Positions 25,248 to 34,532 are shown, counted from the first letter of the stretch. The stretch is 64,000 nt of DNA from Mycobacterium bourgelatii (GCF_010723575.1 NZ_BLKZ01000002.1:806001-870000), one strand, 5' to 3'. Notes: a model not told the origin generated them from the letters alone. Translations and numbers: made by a program.

Positions 25248-25703
25248 ATGCGACGTCTTCCAGATGCCGAATGGGAGCCGACTGTGCCCGCCCTGGTGCA
25301 ACTGGTGGCGGCAACGGGTGGACCGCGATTACGCGCGGCATTCGCCGCAGCCGGCCTCGACGGGCTCCGCCCCGCGCAGGCGGTCGCCCTGGTGCCTCTG
25401 GCGACCGGCGGACTTCATGCGTCGGAGTTGGCCGAACGACTCGGGGTGACTCGGCAGGCGGTGGCGCAGGGGGTCGCTGAGCTGGATAGGAACGGCTACG
25501 TTACTCGGGCCGCCAATCCGGCCGATGCCCGCACCCGGATCATCGAGTTGACGCCCCGGGGTCGGCAAGCATTGCGCGTCATGCGAGCGAGTGCGCTCGA
25601 GCAGGAGCGACGCTGGGAACAAATCTTGGGCGAGCGTCGACTGCGTGATTTGCGTAAGTCGCTGCAGATGCTGCTGGCCGCGCGCGAGGACACGCTTGAC
25701 TGA
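25248..25703 (+). CDS. MarR-family transcriptional regulator
   Basis: A 151-aa winged-helix protein: HASELAERLGVTRQAVAQGV (recognition helix), ELDRNGYVTR, the wing NPADARTRIIELTPRG, and a C-terminal dimer helix. ATG 25248 gives the full domain. It probably represses itself and the divergent esterase through the 25201-25219 palindrome, and may also act on the second esterase 9 kb away. Confidence 0.85.
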   Translation: MRRLPDAEWEPTVPALVQLVAATGGPRLRAAFAAAGLDGLRPAQAVALVPLATGGLHASELAERLGVTRQAVAQGVAELDRNGYVTRAANPADARTRIIELTPRGRQALRVMRASALEQERRWEQILGERRLRDLRKSLQMLLAAREDTLD

Positions 25704-25709
25704 CGCTGA

Positions 25710-27014
25710 CTACCGCACGGCGGATGACCGCACCGCGGTCAGCGCCCGGGCGGACACCAACGCAGCGAGCATCACCGCTACACAGACGAGTCCGTCGTCC
25801 TTCAGGCCCCACTTCACCGAGGCCAGGATGGCGGCGCCCGCCACGCACAGCAGCAGGCCGACTGCAGCGCCTCGCCACACCGACGTGACAGCGGGGGCGC
25901 CGTCCCAACCCGGCAGGGGGTTGTTCTCCAGTGGCCGTAGTACCGCAAACAACACGGCCATGATGGCGACCATGATGGCAATCTGAACGACGCCGATTGC
26001 GACGAAATCCGGCTGACCGGGGAAGCGGGGATGCCCGAGGCCGTCGAAGATCAGGTGAACGCCCAACAGCACCGGCATGTGCCACAGGTACAACGTCATC
26101 GCGCCGGAGTTGCCCAGCGCGGTCCACCACCACACCCGCGGTCGCTGTGCCCATCGATTGATCGCCGGCGCGGCCGCAATCGCCAACGTGCTCAGGACGA
26201 TTGCGTGGCCCGCCAATAGCAGGGACGGTGGGCTCATGTTGGTCAGCCGTTGTCCCTCGATTCCCACCAGGCTCAGTTCGTAAGGGCCGCAGTGAATGAG
26301 TGCAATGTCGACGGTAAACAGTGCCGCCGCCGTGCTCAATGCCGCACGCCCACTGAGCAATCCGCGTCGGTAGGCCACACCGAACATGCCTGGGATGAGC
26401 CACGCCGCCATGTTGAGATACCCGAGCGGCGCCATGGCCGGCCAGTGCAGTCGAACCGCGTCGACCAGGGCCACCAATGCGTAGACAACCACCACTCCCG
26501 CGGCGAGCCGCGTCGGCGAGGTGATCCGGCTCAATGCGGGGACGGCGGCCAGAACCAGCACATAGGCACCGAGGAACCACAGCAGCTGGATGCTGATCCC
26601 GGCAACAGGCTCGTAGACATGCTCAGGCAGGAGGCCGTACAGGGCGGTGAGCGCGACGGCCCAGAATGCGAGGTAATAGAACACCGGACGGAACAGCCTC
26701 GAGCAGCGCTTCATCAGCCAGCCACCCCAGTTGGTTCCGGGATGCCAGGACGTTATGCACGCAGCTACGCCGGCGAAGAAGAACAGCGGCATGATCTGAA
26801 AGATCCACGTCAGCGCCTGGAACACCGTGGAAGTTGTCAGCAGGTTGTCCCAAATCAGCACGCTGTCGCGGATGACGCTGATCGCCATCACGGTATGTCC
26901 GAGGACCACCCCGACCAGGGCGGTGATCCGGATGACGTCGATGGCTCGATCGCGGTCAGCGGGGGTGCGTGCAGCTAGTTCGGTTGGGCCGGGCAAGCCC
27001 ATCAGAGAGGTCAT
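25710..27014 (-). CDS. Acyltransferase 3 family membrane protein
   Basis: A 434-aa integral membrane protein with about ten helices. The N-terminal motif DRDRAIDVIRITALVGVVLGH contains the family R and H, and WIFQIMPLFFFAGVAACITSW follows. Such proteins (OafA/Mdob type) O-acylate sugars of lipids or polysaccharides in the envelope. It converges with the MarR gene, 6 bp apart. Confidence 0.8.
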   Translation of the reverse strand: MTSLMGLPGPTELAARTPADRDRAIDVIRITALVGVVLGHTVMAISVIRDSVLIWDNLLTTSTVFQALTWIFQIMPLFFFAGVAACITSWHPGTNWGGWLMKRCSRLFRPVFYYLAFWAVALTALYGLLPEHVYEPVAGISIQLLWFLGAYVLVLAAVPALSRITSPTRLAAGVVVVYALVALVDAVRLHWPAMAPLGYLNMAAWLIPGMFGVAYRRGLLSGRAALSTAAALFTVDIALIHCGPYELSLVGIEGQRLTNMSPPSLLLAGHAIVLSTLAIAAAPAINRWAQRPRVWWWTALGNSGAMTLYLWHMPVLLGVHLIFDGLGHPRFPGQPDFVAIGVVQIAIMVAIMAVLFAVLRPLENNPLPGWDGAPAVTSVWRGAAVGLLLCVAGAAILASVKWGLKDDGLVCVAVMLAALVSARALTAVRSSAVR

Positions 27015-27078
27015 TCAAAGAAGCATGGCTGCGCGGGACGCCGCCGGCTTGCGTAGTTCTACTCGACTTGCGAATAAA

Positions 27079-27372
27079 TCAAAGTATTGCGTGTCCGTAC
27101 CGACGCTGTATGCGAGCCAATTTCGCGATGCGCTTCTCGCGATTCAATCGCATGGCTATCAACGCGAATTTGACATCAGTCATCTCGTCTTCGGAGACCG
27201 GCATTCCGTCCAGCATCTCCCGAAGTCGCCCGGGCGGAATGTCGACGCCGACTCGCGCAAAGCGTCGGCTCAGCCTTCGCGCGTGTCCTTTACGGTTCGC
27301 ACGGCCAAGAATCTGAGCCACCGTGCGGAGCGGGTGTGCGAGTTTGCCTTCATGGCCCCAGAAGGTCATCAC
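27079..27372 (-). CDS. Small basic protein, paralogue of the 17.6-kb gene
   Basis: A 97-aa protein of unknown function. ARRLSRRFARVGV and EMTDVKFALIAMRLNREKR align with ARRLCRRFACVGV and ELTNVNFAIIATQLCREQR of the protein at 17566-17943, but this copy lacks the C-terminal membrane helix. GTG 27372 is 8 nt after TAAAAT (minus strand), so it is probably leaderless like its paralogue. Confidence 0.6.
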   Translation of the reverse strand: MMTFWGHEGKLAHPLRTVAQILGRANRKGHARRLSRRFARVGVDIPPGRLREMLDGMPVSEDEMTDVKFALIAMRLNREKRIAKLARIQRRYGHAIL

Positions 27373-27434
27373 AGTGGGCGATTTTAGGCCCTCTAAGGGG
27401 TATTTCTCGGGAAGTAGCGGGCGAGTCCCGCAGG

Positions 27435-28613
27435 TTAACGCAGTTGCTCGGTCGGTACGCCGTAGCGGTTTTGGTATGGCCGAACCCGCTCGCGCACCTC
27501 CCCGGCGTCCAAACCGGTGTCCGCCCAGGTGTACCGACCGCGTCCGCCGTCACCCGGATGGGCGGCGAGAAATTCACGCATCCGCTGTTCTGCCTCCGGC
27601 CTCAATTCGCGGCCCAACCTCTGATAAATGCCGCGGATCGTCGTCCAAGGGTCTTTCATGAAATCGGAGAAAAGCACGTCGATCACGCGGCCGGGAGGAA
27701 TAACGCCGCTGTCGCGCAGTGCCATTTCGCGGTCGAGACCGACGGTTATCTCTTCGTAGGACTGCGCCGCGCACTCGCCGATGTTCGATTCGTCGCTGGC
27801 CATGCGCCGCAGGTGGTGGGTCAATGCGGCGATCGACGAGATGACGTTGAGCGGGTCGCGGTGCGTCTGCACGATCAACGCGTCGGGGTACTCGGCGAGC
27901 AGGGCATCCAACTGCCAGAGGTGTGCCGGCGACTTCAGCAGCCACTGGCCCGGCACTCCAGATTGCAAGTGCTGCAAAAAGACTCGATGGTACCGGTACG
28001 CGGCGGCGTGGTCGGCCTCGTACAGCAGCCAGCGGTAGTAGCTGGGCAGGCGGTACTGCACCGAAAAGATCATGCTGGTGAACTCGCCGGCGGTGATGCG
28101 CACGCATTCCTGTCCGACCAGAGCGCCCATGGGATGAAACTTCAGGAACCCGGGGATGATCTGTTCAGACATTTCAATGCTGGCCTGCGTCTGGGCGATC
28201 CGTGGATCGTCGTGGTAGGTCTCAGGGCGGGGCACCGGACAAGGGTTGTCAACTTCCCACGTCAGCGGCGCGCGAAGGTCGGGATCCTGGGCGAGGAGGT
28301 CGTAGAGGATGGTGGTCCCGGTTCGGGGTTGGCCGACGATGAAAATGGGTTGATCGATTGTTCCCGCGGCGACCTCGGGGTTTTGTTTGCGCCACGCGAC
28401 GATGTCCAGTCGGTTCTTGAGGGCGCGCATGAGATCGAGGTGGGCGATTTCAACGCCGATCACCGATAGACGTGCCTCGTTGACAAGGCCGACGGCCAAC
28501 CGTTCCAGCGCGGGCTGCCAGCCGTCCTCGCCGAAGTCGTCGCTGCCCGCTTCCTCGCACGCGGTGGCGATGAGTCGTTCCGGAGCGAACCGATCCTGCA
28601 ACGCCGTGGTCAT
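27435..28613 (-). CDS. Sulfotransferase family protein
   Basis: A 392-aa protein. The PAPS 5'-phosphosulfate loop is GQPRTGTT (94-101). The second PAPS-binding region reads LLKSPAHLWQLDALL and VQTHRDPLNVISSIAAL, typical of the mycobacterial Sulfotransfer_3 type. I chose ATG 28613, which overlaps the stop of the DUF1214 gene; the frame continues further upstream but only inside that gene. The acceptor, probably a lipid or steroid alcohol, is unknown. Confidence 0.85.
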   Translation of the reverse strand: MTTALQDRFAPERLIATACEEAGSDDFGEDGWQPALERLAVGLVNEARLSVIGVEIAHLDLMRALKNRLDIVAWRKQNPEVAAGTIDQPIFIVGQPRTGTTILYDLLAQDPDLRAPLTWEVDNPCPVPRPETYHDDPRIAQTQASIEMSEQIIPGFLKFHPMGALVGQECVRITAGEFTSMIFSVQYRLPSYYRWLLYEADHAAAYRYHRVFLQHLQSGVPGQWLLKSPAHLWQLDALLAEYPDALIVQTHRDPLNVISSIAALTHHLRRMASDESNIGECAAQSYEEITVGLDREMALRDSGVIPPGRVIDVLFSDFMKDPWTTIRGIYQRLGRELRPEAEQRMREFLAAHPGDGGRGRYTWADTGLDAGEVRERVRPYQNRYGVPTEQLR

Positions 28614-29722
28614 TCCGCCTCCTTGCGGTCGTCCTCGCCCTGACGCACCGACACCGTGACGTCGGGCGGGCTGGGATTGTCCAACCAGCGCAGCACCACA
28701 AAACCCCGGTGCCGCCCGCCTGTGTCGAGCCAATGGCCCAAGCCGTAGTCCTCGGCGGAGATCGCAATGCGCACCCGCCCGTCGTCGTCCAACTGGACCC
28801 CGCGGTTGGTCACCGAGCTGTGCCGGCGCTGTGGCTCTAGGCACTCGTGCCAAATGCTTTCCAGGGTGACGTTCCAGTAGCGCGTGTCCGGGGGCGCTAT
28901 GTCGAGCACCAGCGCCTGGCCGGGCTCGAGCCGGAATGTTCCGATCATGTAGAGGTTGTCGGGGGTGGTGTCGGCCGCGCCCAAATCGGCAGCCTCGGCG
29001 GTCAAGAGTGTGTTGGGGTTTTGCAGCAGTTCGGGCTTGATGGTGCGGTGCAGAGTGGTGAGCTTCATGAGTGACCACGCCATCGCGGTGAACTGGTCGG
29101 CGAGGTCGGCGTCGGTCAGCGCGCTTACCGGCTCCGGGTCGAGTGCTTCGATGCGTAAGGTGGCCAGCTCTTCGGTGGCGCGATCGGCGATGTACTCCCG
29201 GACGACCACCGCCGACGCGTCCTCGGGGATCTGAAGCCATTGCGCGCCCGCCAGATCGACGGGTTCCTGGGCCGCGAGCACCAGCGTGAATTCGCCTGAG
29301 TTCAAAGCCAAGTCGCCGTCACTGACGTAGCCGGCCATCCGCCGCGGCGTGAGTCCGGTACCGGCCAGGATCTGCAGCCCGAGGTAGGCACTGGTACCCC
29401 GGGTACCGGTGATCCGGTAGCGCCGGTCGCCGCGAATCATCGCCAGGTAGTAGTTTCCGTCGGGATTGGGCCCACCGACCATGCGGTTGGGCGAGCACAT
29501 ATCGAAGAACACGGGCTGACCGAGGTCGGACTCGACGGACATCTGCGAGCACAGTGACGACACCCGAGCGATCACGCGCAGGCCTTCGATGAGCTCGCGT
29601 TCGGACTCGGCGTCCTCGGTGACGATCTTGGTGACGTTATCCAGCATCTGCTGGAAGAACTGCCACGCGGCGAGTGACTTAGCGGCACCATCGGACGATT
29701 CCGCCGCAGCGTGTTGAGTCAT
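28610..29722 (-). CDS. DUF1214-domain protein
   Basis: A 370-aa protein. The C-terminal DUF1214 region includes VLDIAPPDTRYWNVTLESIW and NRGVQLDDDGRVRIAISAED; the N-terminal part reads NYYLAMIRGDRRYRITGTRG. No signal peptide is visible. It is the first gene of an operon with the sulfotransferase. Its ATG lies inside the palindrome 29715-29747, opposite the TetR start, so the mRNA is probably leaderless. The biochemical role is unknown. Confidence 0.75.
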   Translation of the reverse strand: MTQHAAAESSDGAAKSLAAWQFFQQMLDNVTKIVTEDAESERELIEGLRVIARVSSLCSQMSVESDLGQPVFFDMCSPNRMVGGPNPDGNYYLAMIRGDRRYRITGTRGTSAYLGLQILAGTGLTPRRMAGYVSDGDLALNSGEFTLVLAAQEPVDLAGAQWLQIPEDASAVVVREYIADRATEELATLRIEALDPEPVSALTDADLADQFTAMAWSLMKLTTLHRTIKPELLQNPNTLLTAEAADLGAADTTPDNLYMIGTFRLEPGQALVLDIAPPDTRYWNVTLESIWHECLEPQRRHSSVTNRGVQLDDDGRVRIAISAEDYGLGHWLDTGGRHRGFVVLRWLDNPSPPDVTVSVRQGEDDRKEAE

Positions 29723-29747
29723 AGTCTCATACTTAGACTATGTCTCA
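29715..29747. promoter_or_regulatory. Palindromic operator containing both divergent start codons
   Basis: TGAGTCATAGTCT (29715-29727), 7-nt spacer, AGACTATGTCTCA (29735-29747): 12 of 13 positions pair. The ATG of DUF1214 (29722-29720) and of TetR (29740-29742) lie at mirrored positions in the arms, and the -10-like sequences of both directions overlap in the centre. Confidence 0.7.
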
Positions 29748-30378
29748 GTCGCATGGAAGCGCTTCGCGCGAATACCGTCAAGGAATGCGCAGGGCGGCGG
29801 TGGGTGGCTCGCTCGCCGAACGCCGGCGCGCCGCGACGCGTCAGCGCATCGCGGCGGCCGCGGCAGAGCTGACGGCCAATGTCGGGTTGGCCGGGGCCAC
29901 GGTGGAACGTATCGCCGACAGCGCCGACATCGGCCGGGCCACCTTCTTCCGATATTTCAACTCCAAGGAAGATGCGGTAGCCGAGGGCATGAATGTCCGG
30001 TGGTTGAACCAGATCACCGCGGCCCTGGCTGCCCAGCCGGCTGAGCTCAGCGCGGTCGACGCGGTCGCGGGCGCCTTCGCGCAACTTGCCCTCCGATTCG
30101 ACGAGATCGAGCAGCAGGTACGTGAATTAGCAACGCTCACAAGGTCTTCGGAAACACTGGATGCGTGGACGCTGCGCATCTACGTCCGCTACGAAGCGGC
30201 GATCGCCGAACTCATTGCACCGCGGATCCCGGCACTGTCCCCCCAAGACCCCCGGCCACGCCTGATCGGCGCCCTGGCCATGGCTACAGTGCGCATCGCG
30301 TTGGATGACTGGCTGAGTGACGGGGGATCGCTGCCCGACCGGGTGCGCCAGGGCCTGGCCGCGATCACGGTCGCGTGA
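29740..30378 (+). CDS. TetR-family transcriptional regulator
   Basis: A 212-aa protein with the TetR DNA-binding domain at about residues 27-75 (RQRIAAAAAELTANVGLAGAT, ADIGRATFFRYFNSKEDAV). Its ATG is inside the palindrome it presumably binds. The stop overlaps the start of the thiolase gene (GTGA at 30375-30378), so regulator, thiolase and DUF35 gene form one operon, divergent from DUF1214/sulfotransferase. Confidence 0.87.
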   Translation: MSQSHGSASREYRQGMRRAAVGGSLAERRRAATRQRIAAAAAELTANVGLAGATVERIADSADIGRATFFRYFNSKEDAVAEGMNVRWLNQITAALAAQPAELSAVDAVAGAFAQLALRFDEIEQQVRELATLTRSSETLDAWTLRIYVRYEAAIAELIAPRIPALSPQDPRPRLIGALAMATVRIALDDWLSDGGSLPDRVRQGLAAITVA

Positions 30379-31538
30379 CTCAGGTGACCGCAGCGATTGT
30401 CGGGGTGCACAACACGCGACAAGCGCGCCGCCTGGACGGAGAGACCTCGCGCAGTCTGGCGCTGAAAGCCGTCCGTGGGGCCCTCGAAGACGCGGGCCTG
30501 AGCCTCGACGACGTCGACGGAATCAGCGCGGGCGCCAGTTCCACCGCGCTGATGTATGACCTGCGCGTCGGACCTGCGTGGCTGGGACAGGGTTTCGGAG
30601 TCGGCATGGTGACCGAAGCGGTCCTGGCGATCGAGCACGGGATGGCCGACGTGGTGGTGCTGGTGGCCGCTCAGGCGGGTGAGTACCGCGACCACGAGGC
30701 AACGGCGCCGTGGACCCGACCCGAGAACGAGTTCGTGGCGCCGTGGGGGATGTTCACCACCGCGGAGTTCGCCCTCATCGCGCGACGCCACATGCACGTC
30801 TATGGCACGACCCGAGAACAGCTTTCCGTGGTCGCGGCAACCATTCGGAACAACGGATCGCAGAATCCCGAAGCCGTGTATCACCAACGCGGACCGTTCA
30901 CACCGGAGGACATCACCGCGTCACGGCCGGTTGCCGACCCGTTTCATCTCCTCGATTGCGCCACCACCTCAGAAGGCGGCTGTGCCTTGGTCGTGGCGAA
31001 CCTGGACAAGGTGGCAGACAAGGTCAATCTCGCACGAGCTGTTTACATGCTGGGTAGCGGCGCAGACTTCCACGGACCTTCGTATCAGCACCCGCCCGCG
31101 TGGGACCTCGTCGGCCGCCGCGGTGATCACCCCAATGGCGTGGTCGGCAGGCGCGCGGCGGACCGCGCGTTCAGTCACGCCGGACTTCGGCGTGACGACG
31201 TGGACGTGCTGGAGCTCTACGATCCGTTCTCGTTCGAGATCATCCGCCAACTCGAGGCATTCAGATTCTGCGGCGACGGGGAAGGCGGGCCGTTCGTCGC
31301 CGACGGCTACATCGCCATCAACGGCAGCCATCCGGTCACCACGGACGGAGGCACCATGTCCTTCAGCCACGCCGGTGCCAACCCGCAGATGATGCAGCGT
31401 GCGATACGAGCGGTCCAGCAATTACGCGGAGAAGCGGGTCCGCTGCAGGTGCCGAACGCGCGCATTGCGTTGTGCAGCAACGGCGGAGCGGGGGCACTTT
31501 TCACCACCGTCCTCATCCTGGGAAAGGACCCGCGATGA
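30375..31538 (+). CDS. Thiolase-fold protein (SCP2-type lipid-transfer/acetyl-CoA acetyltransferase-like)
   Basis: A 387-aa thiolase-superfamily protein. The family pattern is seen at the N-terminus (LALKAVRGALEDAGLSLDDVD), at HPVTTDGGTMSFSHAG and at ALCSNGGAG. The usual N-terminal nucleophilic Cys motif is not obvious (ISAGASSTALMY), as in many actinobacterial SCPx/Ltp2-type enzymes. The start is GTG 30375; GTG 30384 is possible. The following DUF35 gene is the usual partner: such pairs act as aldolases or thiolases in steroid or CoA-ester side-chain cleavage. Confidence 0.83.
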   Translation: MTQVTAAIVGVHNTRQARRLDGETSRSLALKAVRGALEDAGLSLDDVDGISAGASSTALMYDLRVGPAWLGQGFGVGMVTEAVLAIEHGMADVVVLVAAQAGEYRDHEATAPWTRPENEFVAPWGMFTTAEFALIARRHMHVYGTTREQLSVVAATIRNNGSQNPEAVYHQRGPFTPEDITASRPVADPFHLLDCATTSEGGCALVVANLDKVADKVNLARAVYMLGSGADFHGPSYQHPPAWDLVGRRGDHPNGVVGRRAADRAFSHAGLRRDDVDVLELYDPFSFEIIRQLEAFRFCGDGEGGPFVADGYIAINGSHPVTTDGGTMSFSHAGANPQMMQRAIRAVQQLRGEAGPLQVPNARIALCSNGGAGALFTTVLILGKDPR

Positions 31539-31957
31539 CGTCGGAGCCGCTGCGGCCGCAGACCGGGCCCGTACCACATACCAGCAGCGAGGTCAGCCGC
31601 CCGTTCTGGGCTGGGTGCGAGTCGGGGGAATTGCGCTATCAGCGTTGCGCGGCTTGCGATCTGGCCAACTTCCCGCCGACCGAACACTGCCGCGAATGCC
31701 TTTCGGGTGAGTTGCGATGGACTGCGAGCCGCGGGGTTGGCGAGATTTACAGCTGGACGTTGGTCCACCGACCGGTCACCGCACAGTTCCAACCGCCGTA
31801 CGCCCCGGCCATCGTGACACTGGATGAGGGCTACCAGATGCTGACCAACATCGTCGGAATCGCGCCGCACGACTTGGCGATCGGCCTGCGCGTGCGGGTG
31901 CAGTTCCATCGCGTCGCCGACGTCGCCTTGCCGTATTTTACCTCAGCGAGTGAGTAG
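31535..31957 (+). CDS. DUF35 / Zn-ribbon OB-fold protein
   Basis: A 140-aa protein with four zinc-ribbon cysteines (RCAACD, HCREC) at about 37-54, followed by an OB-fold (GEIYSWTLVHRPV, PAIVTLDEGYQMLTNIVG). ATG 31535 overlaps the thiolase stop. Partners of this type bind the thiolase-like protein and help acyl-CoA binding, as in Ltp2-DUF35 aldolases. It overlaps the convergent next gene by 15 bp. Confidence 0.87.
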   Translation: MTSEPLRPQTGPVPHTSSEVSRPFWAGCESGELRYQRCAACDLANFPPTEHCRECLSGELRWTASRGVGEIYSWTLVHRPVTAQFQPPYAPAIVTLDEGYQMLTNIVGIAPHDLAIGLRVRVQFHRVADVALPYFTSASE

Positions 31958-32752
31958 TTCACGCGCGGCATCCACACAGGGGCGAAGCCGCTCCATCGGA
32001 CCCACACCCGATTCCGCCAGTGTTCGCATCGGGACCTCCAGCCCGACGACGACGTCGGCCGGTACCACGTCAAGGAGTTCGGCCAGCGGAAGTTCCCCGT
32101 CGCCAGGAGCTAGCCGCTCGTACATGGCTTCCTCCAGATACGACGCCAGCCGCGGGCGCAGCGTGGTGTCGCTGAGTTGCACGTAGCCGATTTTCTCCGG
32201 CCCAAATTCGCGTAACTCTTTGGGGCCGTACCCCGAACGCACCCAATGCATGGTGTCCACCGTCAAGCGCAGGCCGGACCCGCCGACGTGTTCGATGGCA
32301 GCCGCAACCGTGGCAGGATCACCGAACGTCATTCGCGGTGACATCTCGACCGTCGTCCCCATGCCGCGCTCGGCGGCCAGCTGTGTCAATGTCGCAAGTT
32401 GGTCGAATGTGCGGGCGCGGTCCTTGTCGAAACTGAGGGTATTGATCTGGGCGGCCCCGAGTTCGGCGACGATGTCGAGATCGGCCGCCAGGTCGGAGAC
32501 GTCAGCGTTGGGCAGGATGACCATGCCTTCCGCCAGGGAGATAGTGATGCCACGGTCGTCCAGCGCGGCGCGCAGCTCGGCGCGCAGCCCGGCGTCATCA
32601 CGCAGTGAAAAGGACGGATAGCCAAGTGATTCCAGCCTGACACTGATCAGTGCGGTGGAGATGTGACGGCAGCCGAGATCGGCGGCCAGGTGTACGAATT
32701 CGACCGGCGGCAGTCCGAAGACGCTGATGAACTCGATACCCAAATTGCGCAT
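31943..32752 (-). CDS. Sugar phosphate isomerase/epimerase-like TIM-barrel protein
   Basis: A 269-aa xylose-isomerase-like TIM barrel. Clues are LGIEFISVFGLPPVEFVHLA, GTTVEMSPRMTFGDPA (metal Glu region), VDTMHWVRSG (His for the divalent metal) and VGLEVPM at the C-terminal strand. It is second in an operon behind an SDR gene (19 bp gap). Substrates of such proteins vary widely (sugars, inositols, hydroxypyruvate), so no specific reaction can be assigned. Confidence 0.75.
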   Translation of the reverse strand: MRNLGIEFISVFGLPPVEFVHLAADLGCRHISTALISVRLESLGYPSFSLRDDAGLRAELRAALDDRGITISLAEGMVILPNADVSDLAADLDIVAELGAAQINTLSFDKDRARTFDQLATLTQLAAERGMGTTVEMSPRMTFGDPATVAAAIEHVGGSGLRLTVDTMHWVRSGYGPKELREFGPEKIGYVQLSDTTLRPRLASYLEEAMYERLAPGDGELPLAELLDVVPADVVVGLEVPMRTLAESGVGPMERLRPCVDAARELLTR

Positions 32753-32771
32753 GGCCGACGTGGTTCCGTTC

Positions 32772-33530
32772 CTACCCGCCCAGCATGGTCAGGCCGCCGT
32801 CCACGGCGATCAGCTGTCCGGTGATGAAACCCGAACCGGCACTGGCCAAGAACACCAACACCGGTCCGAGGTCGCGGGCGGGGTCGCCGAGCGCCCCGCC
32901 CAACGGGATCATCGTCTGGAGCTGTTGGTCGATGAGGGGTCCGGCGGCAGGGCCGAGGAACTCTCGTAGCCGGTCGGCACCAGGCGTCTGTACCGCGGGC
33001 GCCAGGGCATTGACGGTGATCTTTTCGGCGGCCCAGGCGCGGGCTGCCGAGCGTGTCCACGCTTGCACCGCTCCTTTGGTTGCGGCGTACACGGCCGAAA
33101 TGGGGCTGCCCATAACCGCTTCGGATGATCCGAAGTTGATGATCCGACCGCCGGCGCCGGTTCCTTTCATGGCGGCGTAGGCGGCCTGATTGGTCAGGAT
33201 GGTCGCCTTCACGTTGGTGTCCAACAGGAATGAGATCTCGTCCACGCCAATATGGCCCGGTATCCCGGGTTGCCACAACCCGGCAGCGTTCACCAGGACG
33301 TCGAGTCCACCGAGGCCTTCGACCGCACGCTGCACCGTTGCTGAGACCGCGGCGGCATCGCGAACGTCACACTGCAACCACGTCGCCGCAAGTCCGTCCG
33401 GCGGTGGTGTCCGGTGGTAGGTGGCGACTATGTCGGCCCCCGCCTGCGCGAGGACGCCGACGGCGGCCGCACCGATGCCGGTTGCGGCTCCGGTGATCAG
33501 GATTCGTCGACCTTCCAGCGGTGGTGTCAT
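32772..33530 (-). CDS. Short-chain dehydrogenase/reductase
   Basis: A 252-aa classical SDR with all the motifs: TGAATGIG (cofactor), NAAG, the active-site Ser in INFGSSEAVMG, YAATK, and a C-terminal LIAVDGG. I start at ATG 33530; upstream in-frame codons to 34472 are the antisense of the esterase gene. It is followed by the TIM-barrel isomerase gene, probably on the same mRNA. Confidence 0.88.
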   Translation of the reverse strand: MTPPLEGRRILITGAATGIGAAAVGVLAQAGADIVATYHRTPPPDGLAATWLQCDVRDAAAVSATVQRAVEGLGGLDVLVNAAGLWQPGIPGHIGVDEISFLLDTNVKATILTNQAAYAAMKGTGAGGRIINFGSSEAVMGSPISAVYAATKGAVQAWTRSAARAWAAEKITVNALAPAVQTPGADRLREFLGPAAGPLIDQQLQTMIPLGGALGDPARDLGPVLVFLASAGSGFITGQLIAVDGGLTMLGG

Positions 33531-33562
33531 GTCCGGAACGGTACCGCGAGTTGCGCCAACCC

Positions 33563-34504
33563 TCAGAGGTGATGCTGGGCGAAGAACTCCCAAATGGTGT
33601 CGGTGGCGTCGAGTGCGGTCGAAGGCGGCGACAGGCCGATGAGACGCTCCAGCAAGGGCTTGGCTTGTCCGCCTGGCCATTGGTGTCCGGCTCCGGCTAC
33701 CGAGATCAGTTGCACGTGGCGGTCGTCGGGACAGACGGCGGTCTCGACCGTCAGGACGCCGGAGGTGTCGGTAGTCGGTGCCCCGCAACCGTCGACGGAA
33801 CGCCACAGCGCGTTGACCGACGGTATAGCAGGCCCGTCGACACGTGGCAGACCGTTCAGTTGACGGGCCGCTCCGGGTCCGCCGTTGTACGGGACCTGGG
33901 CGTCGGCGGTGCCGTGGATCTGTAGCACCGATGTCGGATGAGCGCCCGAACAGTCGGTCAGCAGGGTGCCCGCGACGGCGGCGACCGCGGCGAATGTGGT
34001 CGTCTGACAACCCAGTCGAAGTGCCATCATCGCGCCGTTGGACATACCGGTGACGTAGACCCGGGTCGGGTCGATTGGTGTCCGGCGGATGATGGTGGCG
34101 ACCAGGTTGGTGAGGAATGCGACATCGTTGACGTTGAAGTTTTCCGGCGTGCCGCAACATGTCCCGGCATTCCAGGCGCGCAACACGCCGTCGGGGTAGG
34201 CCACCACGAAGCCGGCGGCGTCGGCTGTGGCGTTCCAGTGATAGTCGCGCTGCGCCTGTGCGCCGTTGCCAAAACCGCCGTGCAGCATCACAACCAATGG
34301 CGCGGCGCCGGCCAGTCCGCGCGGCCGGTACACCCGGTAGACCCGAAACAGTCCACCGGACTTGAGGATTTGGATCGATCTGCCCTGTGGGATGGGAAAT
34401 TCCGGCCACGCCGACGCTCGTGCACCGCCGACAAGACTGTTGGCAAAGACGATTACTGCCGCCAGCAGGCACACGTTCACCAATCGGATGCGCCGCAACG
34501 ACAT
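33563..34504 (-). CDS. PHB-depolymerase/LpqC-like secreted esterase, second copy
   Basis: A 313-aa protein, the same length as the one at 24231-25172 and sharing its signature blocks: VMLHGGFGNGAQAQRDYHWN, WNAGTCCG, VTGMSNGAMMALRL, SVLQIHG, SVAGAGHQWPGG, ALDATDTIW. The N-terminus is a Sec signal peptide ending near GARASA, without a lipobox, so this copy is probably secreted and not lipid-anchored. ATG 34504 is preceded 29 bp upstream by the TTGACAA-N5-TTGTCAT site. Confidence 0.82.
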   Translation of the reverse strand: MSLRRIRLVNVCLLAAVIVFANSLVGGARASAWPEFPIPQGRSIQILKSGGLFRVYRVYRPRGLAGAAPLVVMLHGGFGNGAQAQRDYHWNATADAAGFVVAYPDGVLRAWNAGTCCGTPENFNVNDVAFLTNLVATIIRRTPIDPTRVYVTGMSNGAMMALRLGCQTTTFAAVAAVAGTLLTDCSGAHPTSVLQIHGTADAQVPYNGGPGAARQLNGLPRVDGPAIPSVNALWRSVDGCGAPTTDTSGVLTVETAVCPDDRHVQLISVAGAGHQWPGGQAKPLLERLIGLSPPSTALDATDTIWEFFAQHHL

Positions 34505-34532
34505 GGCCACAGGATGACAGCAGACACCCCTA

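Noticed and set aside
27336..28469. 377-aa frame opposite the sulfotransferase
   Set aside because: Antisense shadow; the sulfotransferase strand has the PAPS motifs.
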